Below are positions 17,222 through 26,757 of a stretch of 64,000 nucleotides of DNA, piece by piece; positions within the stretch are counted from its first letter, which is position 1, and each line of letters opens with the position of its first letter. The notes beneath the pieces were generated by a model, which saw nothing but the letters and a program-made list of their open reading frames with translations, did not search any database and was not told where the DNA came from. The DNA lies in contig NZ_CP155073.1 of the NCBI RefSeq assembly GCF_039621805.1, forward strand, positions 62,001 through 126,000, read 5' to 3'. Source of the stretch: Paraburkholderia sp. PREW-6R (GTDB lineage Bacteria; Pseudomonadota; Gammaproteobacteria; Burkholderiales; Burkholderiaceae). The position numbers and the translations under genes were made by a program.

Positions 17222-18322
17222 ATGGATCATTTGCAGTCGATGCGAGTTTTCGTCAAAGTGGCGGATCTCGGCAGTTTTGCCCGCGCTGCGAGCGCGATGG
17301 ATATTTCCAACGCAGTTGCCACCCGTCACGTTGCCGACCTCGAAGGCCGTCTTGGTACGCGGCTGCTCAATCGCACAACCCGCAGCCTCTCCCTGACCGA
17401 GTCCGGCCAGGTTTATCTGGAACGTGCCCGCCAGATTCTCGACGAACTGGAAGACGTCGAGCAGATGGTGGTGGCGCGTAATCACGAGCCGGTCGGCACG
17501 TTGCGGATCGTTGCGCCCGTGGTGTTTGGGCTGCACAACCTTGCGCCCGTGTTGCAAACCTATGCGGAACGCTATCCCAAAGTTATTCCCGACGTTACGC
17601 TAGTTGACCGTCAGGTCGATCTGGTCGAAGAAGGTTTCGACGTCGGCGTGGTGATCGCGCGGCAAATGCGCAGCGCGAGCATCGTTACGCGGCGGCTCAC
17701 TACCGGTTGCATGACCGTGTGCGCAACGCCGGCTTATCTGGAAAAGCATGGCGTGCCCACGCGGCCGGAGCACTTGCTGGAGCATCCGTGCCTGAGCCTG
17801 CCGTCCGAGTATTGGGGCGACGAGCGGGTATTCACGGGCCCGGAAGGTGAGGTGCGGGTGCGTCCGTCGAATGTGATCGTCGCGAACAATACCGAAATGT
17901 TGCGGCAATTCGCATTGCTCGGCATGGGTATCGCGATTTTGCCGAGCTATCTGATTGGCCGTGATATGACGCGTGGTCGTCTGGTGCGTCTGCTGGGTGA
18001 TTACCGTTTGCCGCAGGTCGAGATCAACATTGCGTATCCGAGCCGTCGGCACTTGCCAGCGAAGGTGCGCACGTTCATCGATCACCTGGTCGAGCATTTC
18101 AGCCAGACGCCGAACAGCCTGCTCGGCGAACAGTGGATCAAGGACGGCGTAGAACAACCCGTCAGGCCGATGGCGCTCGAATCGCAGGAGCCTATGCCGC
18201 CGGAAGCGTTCGACGGCGCAGAACCGCTCTCACGCCTGCTGGACAGCGAGTTGTCCCCCGTGCCGAAGACGTTGGCCAAGCAGACGAACCGTCCGCAGTC
18301 CGCGGCGTTGTCACCGCTTTGA
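17222..18322 (+). CDS. LysR-family transcriptional regulator with C-terminal extension
   Basis: A 366-residue LysR regulator. The N-terminal winged helix (residues 1-60; MRVFVKVADLGSFARAASAM...NRTTRSLSLTESG) is of the CrgA/DsdC-like group, followed by an ordinary effector domain to about residue 300. The last 60 or so residues, rich in Pro, Glu and Ser, exceed the usual family length of about 300 and have no recognised domain. CAGGAG precedes the ATG. The nearest same-strand neighbour is pckG, beyond a terminator, so a target gene cannot be named. Confidence 0.9.
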   Translation: MDHLQSMRVFVKVADLGSFARAASAMDISNAVATRHVADLEGRLGTRLLNRTTRSLSLTESGQVYLERARQILDELEDVEQMVVARNHEPVGTLRIVAPVVFGLHNLAPVLQTYAERYPKVIPDVTLVDRQVDLVEEGFDVGVVIARQMRSASIVTRRLTTGCMTVCATPAYLEKHGVPTRPEHLLEHPCLSLPSEYWGDERVFTGPEGEVRVRPSNVIVANNTEMLRQFALLGMGIAILPSYLIGRDMTRGRLVRLLGDYRLPQVEINIAYPSRRHLPAKVRTFIDHLVEHFSQTPNSLLGEQWIKDGVEQPVRPMALESQEPMPPEAFDGAEPLSRLLDSELSPVPKTLAKQTNRPQSAALSPL

Positions 18323-18414
18323 TCTGGGAGCGGGGCTTGAGCGGGGCTTGAGCCGGATATAAGCCGGACTGAACCGAATCGGGCCGCGTTGAAGACGGTC
18401 GCGGTTGGCAAAAG

Positions 18415-18450
18415 AAAAAGCGCAGTCACCTGTCAGTGACTGCGCTTTTT
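18415..18450. terminator. Bidirectional terminator between LysR gene and topB
   Basis: A perfect 15-bp stem (18415-18429 and 18436-18450) with a six-base loop, flanked by A5 on the left and T6 on the right. It works in both directions for the convergent pair. Confidence 0.93.
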
Positions 18451-18469
18451 TGTTTAAGGGCCGCGTGAC

Positions 18470-21163
18470 TTACGAACTCGTCTTGCGAGCCACCGACTTT
18501 TTGGCCGGCGCCTTCTTGGCCGCCGCCGATTTAGCTGCCGTTCTGGTCGCCGCCGTTTTCGTAGCGGCCGTCTTTTTGGCCGCAGCTTTCTTCGCGGCCG
18601 GCGCGGTCTGCACGGCAACCTGCGTGTCTTCTTCGTCTTCGGCTTCCGGGCCCGCTTTCGCTGCGGACTTCGCCGCCGCTGTCTTGGCCGCCGTTTTCGC
18701 CGACGGCTCCTTTTTCTCGAATTCAAAGCCGATCTTGCCGTCGTTCTGCTTGACGAGGAACGCCTTGAAGTTGCGGCCGGTACGCGACGACTTGAAATTC
18801 GTCAGCAGATCGGTGCGACCTTCTTCGAGCAGCTTGGCCATCTGCTCACGGGGAATCTCCTGTTGCAGGATCACCTTGCCGGAGCGGAAGTCACAAGTCT
18901 TGGGATTGGTGACCGAATTCTCGCAGACATAGCTCATACCGAGCTCGAACACGCGGCCTTTACACTTCGGGCAGGCGCCAACCGGCTGCTGGTCGGAGAA
19001 ATCAGGCGGTTCGCCGTCATCCCCACCTGAGTCCTGGCCGAAGTCGAACTCCAGCTTGAAGTTCTTGATCTCGTCGTCGAACGAGAGCTTGAGGATCGCG
19101 GAGAACGGGCGCCCCATCTTGCTGCGAAAGCCCGACAGCGGTCCGATCGTCTTGTTCCCGAGCAACTCTTCGACTTCCTCGATCTCGAACTGACGGCCGC
19201 CCGGAATCTTGGAGATTGAGAACTCGCACTTCGAGCAGGCGAAGCGACGGTAGTTCTCTTTCACCAGGCCGCCGCAGTTCGGACAAGGTGTCTGCAGCGT
19301 CGCGTAATCGCCGGGGATAGTATCCGAGTCGTATTCCTTCGCGCGCTTGACGATAGTTTGCGTCATGCGGGCGATCTCCTGCATGAACGCGTCGCGCGGC
19401 AGGTTGCCGCGCTCCATTTGCGACAGCTTGTATTCCCATTCGCCAGTCAACTCCGGCGCGGTCAATTCCTTCACGCCGAGGCCGCGCAACAGCGTCATGA
19501 GCTGGAACGCCTTCGCGGTCGGAATCAGATCGCGCCCTTCACGCACCAGATACTTTTCACCCAGTAATCCTTCGATGATCGCCGCGCGCGTAGCCGGCGT
19601 GCCGAGACCTTTCGCAGCCATCGCTTCGCGCAATTCGTCGTCTTCGACGAGCTTGCCGGCGCCTTCCATGGCCGACAACAGCGTTGCTTCGTTGTAGCGT
19701 GCGGGCGGCTTTGTCACCAGTTGCTGCGCGGCGATCTTGTCGGTTTTGACCTTTTCGTCTTTCTGCACCGGCACGAGGTTCGCATCTTCGCCGCTTATTT
19801 CGCGGCCGTAGATTTGCAGCCAGCCAGGTTCGACCAGCACCTTGCCTTCGGTCTTGAAGTGATGACCCACCACTTCGGTGATCCGCGTGGTCACGCGATA
19901 TTCGGCGGCGGGGAAGAACACCGCCAGGAAGCGCTTCACCACCAGGTCGTACAGTTTCTGTTCCGGCTCGGACAGATTTTTTGGCGCCTGAAGCGTGGGG
20001 ATAATGGCGAAGTGGTCGCTGATCTTCGAATTATCGAAAATGCGTTTGTTCGGCTTCACCCAGCCCTTGTCGAGCACCTGCTTGGCGAACGGCAGATAGT
20101 TGTTGCTCTCCTTGAGCATGCCGAGCGTTTCTTTGACCGTGTCCATGTAATCCTCGGGCAGCGCACGCGCGTCGGTCCGGGGATAGGTCAGCACCTTGTG
20201 CTTTTCATAGAGCGCCTGGGCGAGGCCGAGCGTGTTCTTGGCCGAAAAGCCAAAACGCCCGTTGGCTTCGCGCTGCAAGCTGGTCAGGTCGAATAGTGCC
20301 GGCGACAGTTGCGTAGAGGGTTTCGATTCCTCGGTCACCGTACCGATCTGGCCGCGGCAGGCAGCGACGATCGTCTCTGCCGCGGGCAGCGCCCACAGGC
20401 GCGAGTCGCGCTTCTCGGGATCGAACTCGTCACGCTTGAACTTCGGGTCGAACCAACGGCCCTCGTAGAAACCCGCCGCGCACACGAATTCCGCTTTCAC
20501 TTCCCAATAATCGCGCGGCACGAAGCGGCGAATCTTTTCTTCGCGCTCCACCACGATCGACAGCGTCGGCGTTTGCACCCGGCCCACAGTCGTCAGGAAG
20601 AAGCCGCCGCCTTTGCTGTTGAACGCCGTCATCGCGCGCGTGCCGTTGATGCCGACGAGCCAGTCCGCTTCCGAACGACAGCGCGCGGCGTCGGCGAGCG
20701 GCTGCATTTCCTCGTCGCTGCGCAGACGCGCAAAGCCGTCGCGGATCGCCGCAGGCGTCATGGACTGCAGCCACAGGCGTTGCACCGGCTGTTTGGCTTT
20801 GGCGTGCTGCGCGATCAGGCGGAAAATCAGCTCGCCCTCGCGCCCCGCGTCGCATGCGTTGATGAGGCGATCGATGTCCTTGCGCTTGAGCAGCTTGGTC
20901 AGCACCTTCAGGCGCGACTCGCTTTTGGCAATCGGATTCAGATCGAAATGCGGTGGAATGACGGGCAGGTTGGCGAAGCTCCACTTGCCCCGCTTGACTT
21001 CATAGTCTTCGGGCGCGGCGATTTCCAGCAGATGGCCGACTGCCGAGGAAAGGACGTAGTCGTCGCTTTCGTAGTACTCGTCATGCTTGGTAAAGCCGCC
21101 CAAAGCGCGCGCGATGTCGTTCGCGACGGAAGGCTTTTCGGCGATGATCAGTGCTTTGGACAT
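18470..21163 (-). CDS. topB: DNA topoisomerase III
   Basis: An 897-residue type IA topoisomerase that relaxes or decatenates DNA by single-strand passage. The Toprim domain is N-terminal (ALIIAEKPSVANDIARAL; the acidic DAGREGE site near residue 105). The active-site tyrosine is in LTYPRTDAR near residue 330. Two C-terminal zinc ribbons follow: CPNC...CSKC near 650 and CPKC...C near 770. The last 70 residues are a lysine/alanine-rich tail like histone H1 or AlgP, absent from the 653-residue E. coli enzyme. Transcription ends at the bidirectional hairpin just downstream. Confidence 0.95.
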   Translation of the reverse strand: MSKALIIAEKPSVANDIARALGGFTKHDEYYESDDYVLSSAVGHLLEIAAPEDYEVKRGKWSFANLPVIPPHFDLNPIAKSESRLKVLTKLLKRKDIDRLINACDAGREGELIFRLIAQHAKAKQPVQRLWLQSMTPAAIRDGFARLRSDEEMQPLADAARCRSEADWLVGINGTRAMTAFNSKGGGFFLTTVGRVQTPTLSIVVEREEKIRRFVPRDYWEVKAEFVCAAGFYEGRWFDPKFKRDEFDPEKRDSRLWALPAAETIVAACRGQIGTVTEESKPSTQLSPALFDLTSLQREANGRFGFSAKNTLGLAQALYEKHKVLTYPRTDARALPEDYMDTVKETLGMLKESNNYLPFAKQVLDKGWVKPNKRIFDNSKISDHFAIIPTLQAPKNLSEPEQKLYDLVVKRFLAVFFPAAEYRVTTRITEVVGHHFKTEGKVLVEPGWLQIYGREISGEDANLVPVQKDEKVKTDKIAAQQLVTKPPARYNEATLLSAMEGAGKLVEDDELREAMAAKGLGTPATRAAIIEGLLGEKYLVREGRDLIPTAKAFQLMTLLRGLGVKELTAPELTGEWEYKLSQMERGNLPRDAFMQEIARMTQTIVKRAKEYDSDTIPGDYATLQTPCPNCGGLVKENYRRFACSKCEFSISKIPGGRQFEIEEVEELLGNKTIGPLSGFRSKMGRPFSAILKLSFDDEIKNFKLEFDFGQDSGGDDGEPPDFSDQQPVGACPKCKGRVFELGMSYVCENSVTNPKTCDFRSGKVILQQEIPREQMAKLLEEGRTDLLTNFKSSRTGRNFKAFLVKQNDGKIGFEFEKKEPSAKTAAKTAAAKSAAKAGPEAEDEEDTQVAVQTAPAAKKAAAKKTAATKTAATRTAAKSAAAKKAPAKKSVARKTSS

Positions 21164-21412
21164 GACTCGATGTGAGGTTGGTAGAACCGGGTTGATGGTC
21201 TTGAGTGCGCGAATCAGCGCGCGACCCTCGTTTGCGACCTTTGCGACCCTTTGACGACCGCTTTATAGCACACGCAGCAAACGCGACGTGTCAAGTGCCA
21301 TAAAAGCGCGCCATCATAATTGCGCGTTCAGCCGTTGAGCAAGCCTTGCAGACGGACCATGCGCCGCTTGCAACGCCCGCGCCGCCTGTACCCAAGGCCG
21401 TGGCGCGCTGTG

Positions 21413-21790
21413 TCAGGCAACTGCCAGCGCGGGCCGCAGTTTCGGCGCGCCACTCACGCCCGGCAACGCCGTCAGGTCATGCAACATCCTCTCCACGATA
21501 GCCGCCTGCGGCAACACGGTGCCGAAAAAACGTGTCGTTACCGAGTCTTCGATCAGGATCGTCGGAAAATTCTCAACGTCCAGATCGTCGAAGCGATCCG
21601 CGTGGGTTTCAATGTCGATCCATGCAAAACAGATGTCAGGGTGCCGCTCGGCCAGCTTGTCGAAAGCCTCCCGATACTCACGACAGGTTCCGCACCACTC
21701 CGCGCACAGGCAGGCAACGAACAGCGTGTCGGGGTCGTTGACGCACTCGGCGATCCGGTCTTGGTCGGTGTCGAGATTCAGCGCGGGCAT
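21413..21790 (-). CDS. Thioredoxin-family protein
   Basis: A 125-residue protein with a thioredoxin fold and the redox motif WCGTC in CLCAEWCGTCREYREAF, plus the conserved cis-proline in NFPTILIED. It has no signal peptide, so it works in the cytosol. CGTC differs from the CGPC of classical thioredoxin, suggesting a more specialised reductase. ATG 21790 with AAGGA before it is used; an upstream extension lacks support. It lies 89 bases downstream of dprA on the same strand and may share its transcript. Confidence 0.85.
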   Translation of the reverse strand: MPALNLDTDQDRIAECVNDPDTLFVACLCAEWCGTCREYREAFDKLAERHPDICFAWIDIETHADRFDDLDVENFPTILIEDSVTTRFFGTVLPQAAIVERMLHDLTALPGVSGAPKLRPALAVA

Positions 21791-21879
21791 GGCGGTTCCT
21801 TGCGTACTTTTGTCAGGTGCTTTGGCGCGAATGTAGCATGGCCGATCCCGGACCGTGGTCAACCCTGACGAGTACGGGG

Positions 21880-23100
21880 TCAGCCACGGCTTGCCCGCAT
21901 GAAGCGTCCGCCCGGCAGCGCGCTGACCAGGCCGTCGAGTTCGAGTCGCAGCAACGTGGTTTGTAATGCGGTGTCCTCCATCTCGGTACGGGCAGCAAGA
22001 TTTTCAAGCGTGGTGGGCGAATGGCCCAGCGCCGCGAGCAATCGCTCGGCTTGCGGATCGGGCGCGGACGCGGCGCCACACGCGGGCTCAGACTCCGCGG
22101 GGCGCCCGATGCAGGTTGCCGGCCCCACTTCGGTTCTCCCATCAAGCTTGTCCCCACGCTCTGCGGCGCGTGCCGCAGCCGACCCTGTGTGCTTTGCCGC
22201 GCGCCGGGCGAAACCCAGTTCCTCCAGCACTTCGTCCGGCGTTTCGACGAGCTTCGCCCCTTGTTTGATCATCCGATGGCATCCGCGCGACAGCGGCGCG
22301 TGAATCGAACCGGGCAGCGCAAAAATATCGCGCCCCATTTCGTTGGCAAGCCGCGCGGTAATGAGCGATCCAGAACGCATGGCCGCTTCAACGATCACCA
22401 CACCGCTGACGAGCCCCGCAATCAGACGGTTGCGCTGCGGGAAGTTGGCGGCGCGCGCGGGCGTGCCGAGCGGCCATTCCGACAGAATCGCGCCCTGTAC
22501 GGCGATCTGCCATGCCAAAGCATGATGCGCCGCCGGATATACGAGGTCCGCGCCGGTGCCGATCACCGCAACTGTGCTGCCGACGCCGCTGAGCCCGCCC
22601 CGATGCGCCGCGCCGTCTATCCCAAGCGCGAGCCCGGACACGACAGCAACCCCGGCCGCCGCCAGCTCCCGGCCGAACCGCTCCGCATCTTCGACGCCTT
22701 GAGGCGTTGCGCTGCGGCTTCCGACAATTGCAATTGCCTTCTCATGCAGCAATTCGAGCCGGCCTTTTATATAGAGCATTGGCGGCGGATCAGGCATGGT
22801 CAGCAGCGCGGGCGGATAAGCCGGGTCGTCGAGCATGACGACCTGGTTGCCGGGTTGGTCGCACCAGTTCACCACCGCTTCGAGCTGGGCGTCGAATTCC
22901 GGACCGGTCGGCGCCAGCGCCGCGCGCGCGGCGGCTTCGCCGGCGATGTCGGCGAGCGCCTCGTGCGACTGCGCGAAAATCGTTTCCGGCAGGCCAAATG
23001 TGGTGAGCAACAGACGCAGGGCCGCCGGTTTCAGCCCCGGCGCAAGCGAGAGCCGCAGCCACGCGGCAAGTTCAGAAACGGTTGCGGGCAAGGTGTGCAT
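21880..23100 (-). CDS. dprA: DNA-processing protein DprA (Smf)
   Basis: A 406-residue DprA, which binds incoming single-stranded DNA and loads RecA during transformation. The extended Rossmann domain is clear from about residue 130: IAIVGSRSATPQG, VSGLALGIDGAAHRG and STVAVIGTGADLVYPAAH. A C-terminal winged-helix domain (AALGHSPTTLENLAART) follows an Ala/Gly-rich linker. ATG 23100 has AGGAGGA ten bases upstream. It is divergent from def, the usual arrangement of dprA/smf beside def-fmt in proteobacteria. Confidence 0.94.
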   Translation of the reverse strand: MHTLPATVSELAAWLRLSLAPGLKPAALRLLLTTFGLPETIFAQSHEALADIAGEAAARAALAPTGPEFDAQLEAVVNWCDQPGNQVVMLDDPAYPPALLTMPDPPPMLYIKGRLELLHEKAIAIVGSRSATPQGVEDAERFGRELAAAGVAVVSGLALGIDGAAHRGGLSGVGSTVAVIGTGADLVYPAAHHALAWQIAVQGAILSEWPLGTPARAANFPQRNRLIAGLVSGVVIVEAAMRSGSLITARLANEMGRDIFALPGSIHAPLSRGCHRMIKQGAKLVETPDEVLEELGFARRAAKHTGSAAARAAERGDKLDGRTEVGPATCIGRPAESEPACGAASAPDPQAERLLAALGHSPTTLENLAARTEMEDTALQTTLLRLELDGLVSALPGGRFMRASRG

Positions 23101-23345
23101 CGTGGGTCGGTCCTCCTGCTGGGCCTGCGGGCAGGCGGGCGCCATGCTAAAATTTTCATCATCCGAAATAATGTCAGCGCCGCGCCCACCCGCGCGGGCT
23201 CATCGTTTGGCGCATGGAGTGCGCGTTGAATCGAACTGGTTCGACACCATCTATCCTGTGCGTATTGCGATGCGCCCACCATTCGGCCGAATGGCTAACG
23301 CGAGCTCTTTGCCGGTCGGCGGCGCCTAAAATCACACTCGAGATC

Positions 23346-23849
23346 ATGGCTTTACTGAATATCCTCAATTACCCGGACAAGCGGTTGCACAAGGTCGCCA
23401 AGCCGGTCGAACAGGTCAACGAGCGCATCCGCCGCCTCGTCGCGGACATGGCCGAAACGATGTACGCGGCACCTGGCGTCGGCCTTGCCGCCACGCAGGT
23501 GGACGTGCACGAACGCGTGATCACGATCGACGTATCGGACGATCACAACGAATTGCTCGTCTTCATTAACCCGGAAATCATCTGGTCGAGCGACGAGAAG
23601 AAACTCTCGGAAGAAGGCTGTCTCTCGGTGCCGGGCATATACGACAACGTCGAGCGCGCGGAGAAAGTGCGCGTGCGCGCGCTGAACGAAAAGGGCGAAA
23701 CCTTCGAGCTGGATTGCGAAGCGCTGCTCGCGGTGTGCATCCAGCACGAGATGGATCATCTGATGGGCCGCGTGTTCGTCGAGTATCTGTCTTCGCTGAA
23801 ACAGACGCGTATCAAGAGCAAGATGAAGAAGCTCGCCCACGCCATGTAA
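23346..23849 (+). CDS. def: Peptide deformylase
   Basis: A 167-residue metallo-deformylase that removes the N-formyl group from nascent proteins. All three signature motifs are intact: GVGLAATQ (44-51), GCLSVP with metal-binding Cys92 (91-96) and QHEMDHL with the metal-binding histidines and catalytic glutamate (133-139). ATG 23346 gives the expected length; the longer upstream frame is spurious. fmt follows 31 bases later, so formylation and deformylation genes form one operon. Confidence 0.96.
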   Translation: MALLNILNYPDKRLHKVAKPVEQVNERIRRLVADMAETMYAAPGVGLAATQVDVHERVITIDVSDDHNELLVFINPEIIWSSDEKKLSEEGCLSVPGIYDNVERAEKVRVRALNEKGETFELDCEALLAVCIQHEMDHLMGRVFVEYLSSLKQTRIKSKMKKLAHAM

Positions 23850-23880
23850 TGCGCGTTCACCTCGCTTTCGGCACCCGTTC

Positions 23881-24876
23881 ATGAGTCATTCGTTGCGCGT
23901 CATTTTCGCCGGTACGCCGGAATTCGCGGCGGCCGCGCTCGCCGCGATTCACGGCGCCGGTTTTCCGGTGCCGCTCGTGCTCACGCAGCCCGATCGCCCG
24001 GCCGGGCGTGGCATGAAGTTGCAGGCCAGCCCGGTGAAGCGTTATGCGCTGGAGCATGGCCTTGCCGTTGCGCAGCCGCCTTCGTTGCGGCGCGCCGGGA
24101 AATACCCGGCCGAGGCCGCCGCGGCAATCGACCAGTTGCGCGCCACGCCGCACGACGTGATGGTCGTGGCCGCATACGGGCTGATCCTGCCGCAGGAGGT
24201 ACTCGACATTGCGCCATATGGCTGCATCAACATCCACGGTTCGCTGCTGCCGCGCTGGCGCGGCGCTGCGCCGATCCATCGCGCGATCGAAGCGGGGGAC
24301 GCGGAAACGGGCATCACCTTGATGCAGATGGACGCCGGGCTCGACACCGGCGCGATGCTTGGCGAGGCACGCACGCCGATCTCGAACGACGACACCACGG
24401 CCACGCTGCACGATCGCCTCGCGCAAGACGGTGCGCGGCTGATCGTCGAAGCGTTGAGCGAACTCGAGCGCAACGGCAAACTGGACGCAACCCCTCAGCC
24501 TGCCGACGGCGTGACCTACGCAGAAAAGATCGGCAAGCACGAAGCCGCGCTCGACTGGAAGCGCGCGGCGGACGTACTGGCGCGCCAGGTGCGTGCGTTC
24601 GATCCTTTCCCAGGCGGAGTCGGCACACTGGAAGACGGCACCTCGATCAAGATCTGGGGTGCAACGCCTGTTGCCGCCAGCGGGCACGGGCGCGCCGAGC
24701 CCGGCACGATCACGGAGGTCTCGCCGGAAGGCGTGGTTGTCGCATGCGGAGAAGGCGCGCTGCGTCTCACGCAACTGCAAAAACCGGGTGGCAAGCGCCT
24801 GCCGGTGCGCGAGTTTCTCGCCGGCTCCGCGCTGGCCGTGGGGCAGCGCTTTCAACTCCCCAAAGCAGAAAAATAA
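23881..24876 (+). CDS. fmt: Methionyl-tRNA formyltransferase
   Basis: A 331-residue enzyme that formylates initiator Met-tRNA using 10-formyl-tetrahydrofolate. The N-terminal catalytic domain has [12 protein letters not shown] and the folate/catalytic segment [20 protein letters not shown] near residues 117-136, with [13 protein letters not shown] following. The C-terminal OB-like tRNA-binding domain begins near residue 205. It is the second gene of the def-fmt operon. Confidence 0.96.
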   Translation: MSHSLRVIFAGTPEFAAAALAAIHGAGFPVPLVLTQPDRPAGRGMKLQASPVKRYALEHGLAVAQPPSLRRAGKYPAEAAAAIDQLRATPHDVMVVAAYGLILPQEVLDIAPYGCINIHGSLLPRWRGAAPIHRAIEAGDAETGITLMQMDAGLDTGAMLGEARTPISNDDTTATLHDRLAQDGARLIVEALSELERNGKLDATPQPADGVTYAEKIGKHEAALDWKRAADVLARQVRAFDPFPGGVGTLEDGTSIKIWGATPVAASGHGRAEPGTITEVSPEGVVVACGEGALRLTQLQKPGGKRLPVREFLAGSALAVGQRFQLPKAEK

Positions 24877-24890
24877 CGCGTCGTTCACGG

Positions 24891-24922
24891 CTTGAACATC
24901 CGCCATCCGGCCGATGTTCAAG
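24891..24922 (+). terminator. Inverted repeat after fmt
   Basis: Perfect 10-base arms CTTGAACATC (24891-24900) and GATGTTCAAG (24913-24922), 14 bases after the fmt stop. There is no T tract, so it may be a weak terminator, a processing stem or a regulator site for the next gene. Confidence 0.35.
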
Positions 24923-24986
24923 TCCGCCGCGTCAAGTGCGCCGCGCGTTAGAATCCTTGATGCAATCACGCTGGTTCGAGGATTTC

Positions 24987-25628
24987 ATGTTCGGCATCAC
25001 CCATTTCGAGTTTTTTGTCGTCGCGGTCTTTTTATTGAACGTGACGCCTGGTCCGGACACCGCCTACATTGTCGGCCGGAGCGTCGCCCAAGGGCGCGGG
25101 GCGGGCCTGATGTCCGCGCTTGGAATTTCCGCTGGCTGCTGCGTGCACTCGCTGGCTTGCGCGTTTGGGCTGACTGCGCTGCTTGCCGCATCGGCCACTG
25201 CGTTTACGGTCATCAAATTCGTCGGCGCCATGTATCTGATGTATCTCGGCGTGCGGCTGATCTTCGTCAGGCCGCAAGCGGAAGAGGCGCGGGGCGAAGC
25301 GCGGGCGGCCGGCACGCCGAGGTCGCTGCGGCAGCTCTTTCTGCAAGGCTTCTGGACCAATGTGCTGAATCCAAAAGTCGTGCTGTTCTTCGTTTCGTTC
25401 TTTCCTCAGTTCGTCACGACCGGCAGCGACCATAAAGCGCTGGCGTTCCTCACGCTTGGCGCCGTATTCGTCGTGATGAGCATGCTCTGGAACAGCTTCG
25501 TCGCGTGGATTGCAGGCAGCGTGACGCGGCGCTTCTCCGGCAAGCCCGGCTTGAAAAAGTGGCTGGACCGCGGGGTCGGCAGCGCTTTTGTCGGCTTGGG
25601 CCTCAAGCTTGCGACTGCTTCAAGATGA
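24987..25628 (+). CDS. LysE/RhtB-family amino acid exporter
   Basis: A 213-residue inner-membrane exporter of the LysE/RhtB superfamily (homoserine, threonine or other amino acids). The N-terminal segment FVVAVFLLNVTPGPDTAYIVGRS carries the family TPGPD motif. About six membrane helices are visible, with FLQGFWTNVLNPKVVLFFVSFFPQF in the middle as the second conserved block. ATG 24987 (GAGGA upstream) is preferred over ATG 24960, which has no ribosome site. Substrate unknown. Confidence 0.88.
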   Translation: MFGITHFEFFVVAVFLLNVTPGPDTAYIVGRSVAQGRGAGLMSALGISAGCCVHSLACAFGLTALLAASATAFTVIKFVGAMYLMYLGVRLIFVRPQAEEARGEARAAGTPRSLRQLFLQGFWTNVLNPKVVLFFVSFFPQFVTTGSDHKALAFLTLGAVFVVMSMLWNSFVAWIAGSVTRRFSGKPGLKKWLDRGVGSAFVGLGLKLATASR

Positions 25629-25654
25629 TTGAATTTTTCCGGCGCGCCCTTATC
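25628..25654 (+). promoter_or_regulatory. Possible sigma-32 heat-shock promoter of htpX
   Basis: TTGAAT (25628-25633) is followed after 12 bases by CCCTTATCT (25646-25654), an approximate match to the RpoH pattern CTTGAA...CCCCATNT. It lies about 75 bases before htpX, a membrane stress protease known to be heat- and envelope-stress induced in E. coli. Confidence 0.35.
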
Positions 25655-25727
25655 TAACGTTTTGCTTACAATCAGGCGCCGTACTCTACGGCGCAGATGA
25701 GATTCGCGTCAGCAAGGAGTAGCAAAC

Positions 25728-26585
25728 ATGTTCAACTGGGTCAAAACCGCGATGTTGATGGCCGCGATCACGGCCCTTTTCATCGTGATCGGCGGGATGA
25801 TCGGCGGGTCGCGCGGCATGCTGATCGCGCTCATCATTGCCCTTGGAATGAATTTCTTTTCATACTGGTTTTCGGACAAGATGGTTCTGCGCATGTACAA
25901 CGCGCAGGAGGTCAACGAAAACAGTGCGCCGCAGTTCTTCCGCATGGTGCGCGAACTCGCCACGCGAGCCAATCTGCCCATGCCGCGCGTCTATCTGATC
26001 AACGAAGACGCGCCGAACGCGTTCGCCACCGGCCGCAATCCGGAACACGCCGCGGTGGCTGCGACCACCGGCATTCTGCGTGTGTTGTCCGAGCGCGAAA
26101 TGCGTGGGGTGATGGCGCACGAACTCGCGCACGTCAAACATCGCGACATTCTTATCTCCACGATCTCCGCCACCATGGCCGGCGCTATTTCCGCGCTCGC
26201 GAACTTCGCAATGTTTTTCGGCGGTCGCGACGAGGATGGCCGTCCGGCCAACCCGATTGCGGGCATCGCCGTCGCGCTGCTCGCGCCGATCGCCGGTGCG
26301 TTGATCCAGATGGCCATTTCGCGCGCGCGTGAATTCGAAGCGGATCGCGGAGGCGCACAGATTTCGGGCGATCCGTCGGCGCTTGCTTCCGCGCTCGACA
26401 AGATCCATCGTTACGCGAGCGGCATTCCGTTCCCGGCAGCCGAGGCGCATCCAGCCACCGCGCAAATGATGATCATGAATCCGCTGGCAGGCGGCGGCAT
26501 CGCCCATCTGTTTTCTACTCACCCGGCCACCGAAGAGCGTATCGCGCGTCTGATGGAAATGGCGCGCACCGGGCGCTTTGAATAG
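25728..26585 (+). CDS. htpX: Membrane zinc protease HtpX
   Basis: A 285-residue M48B integral-membrane metalloprotease that degrades damaged membrane proteins. Two N-terminal helices (residues 5-55), the catalytic [10 protein letters not shown] (histidine 131) with a downstream glutamate in [10 protein letters not shown], and two further membrane segments near 150-200 follow the family plan. AAGGAG precedes the ATG. It is monocistronic, with a heat-shock-like promoter sequence upstream and a terminator downstream. Confidence 0.96.
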   Translation: MFNWVKTAMLMAAITALFIVIGGMIGGSRGMLIALIIALGMNFFSYWFSDKMVLRMYNAQEVNENSAPQFFRMVRELATRANLPMPRVYLINEDAPNAFATGRNPEHAAVAATTGILRVLSEREMRGVMAHELAHVKHRDILISTISATMAGAISALANFAMFFGGRDEDGRPANPIAGIAVALLAPIAGALIQMAISRAREFEADRGGAQISGDPSALASALDKIHRYASGIPFPAAEAHPATAQMMIMNPLAGGGIAHLFSTHPATEERIARLMEMARTGRFE

Positions 26586-26606
26586 AGCGAATGGCGCGCA
26601 GTGATT

Positions 26607-26636
26607 AAAGGCGAGTCGCAAGTCTCGCCTTTTTTT
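26607..26636 (+). terminator. Rho-independent terminator of htpX
   Basis: Arms AAAGGCGAG (26607-26615) and CTCGCCTTT (26624-26632) with an eight-base loop run into a T tract, 21 bases after the stop. Confidence 0.92.
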
Positions 26637-26757
26637 ATGGGTGCCGAGCCGCGCCATCCATCCGCTTGCATGCCGCCTGAAAAAGGCCGCGTGCCGTGCC
26701 AAGCTACAATGTGCGTTGTCGTGTTGCGCGCTTCGCGCGGCCTGCCTTGCCTTTTTC

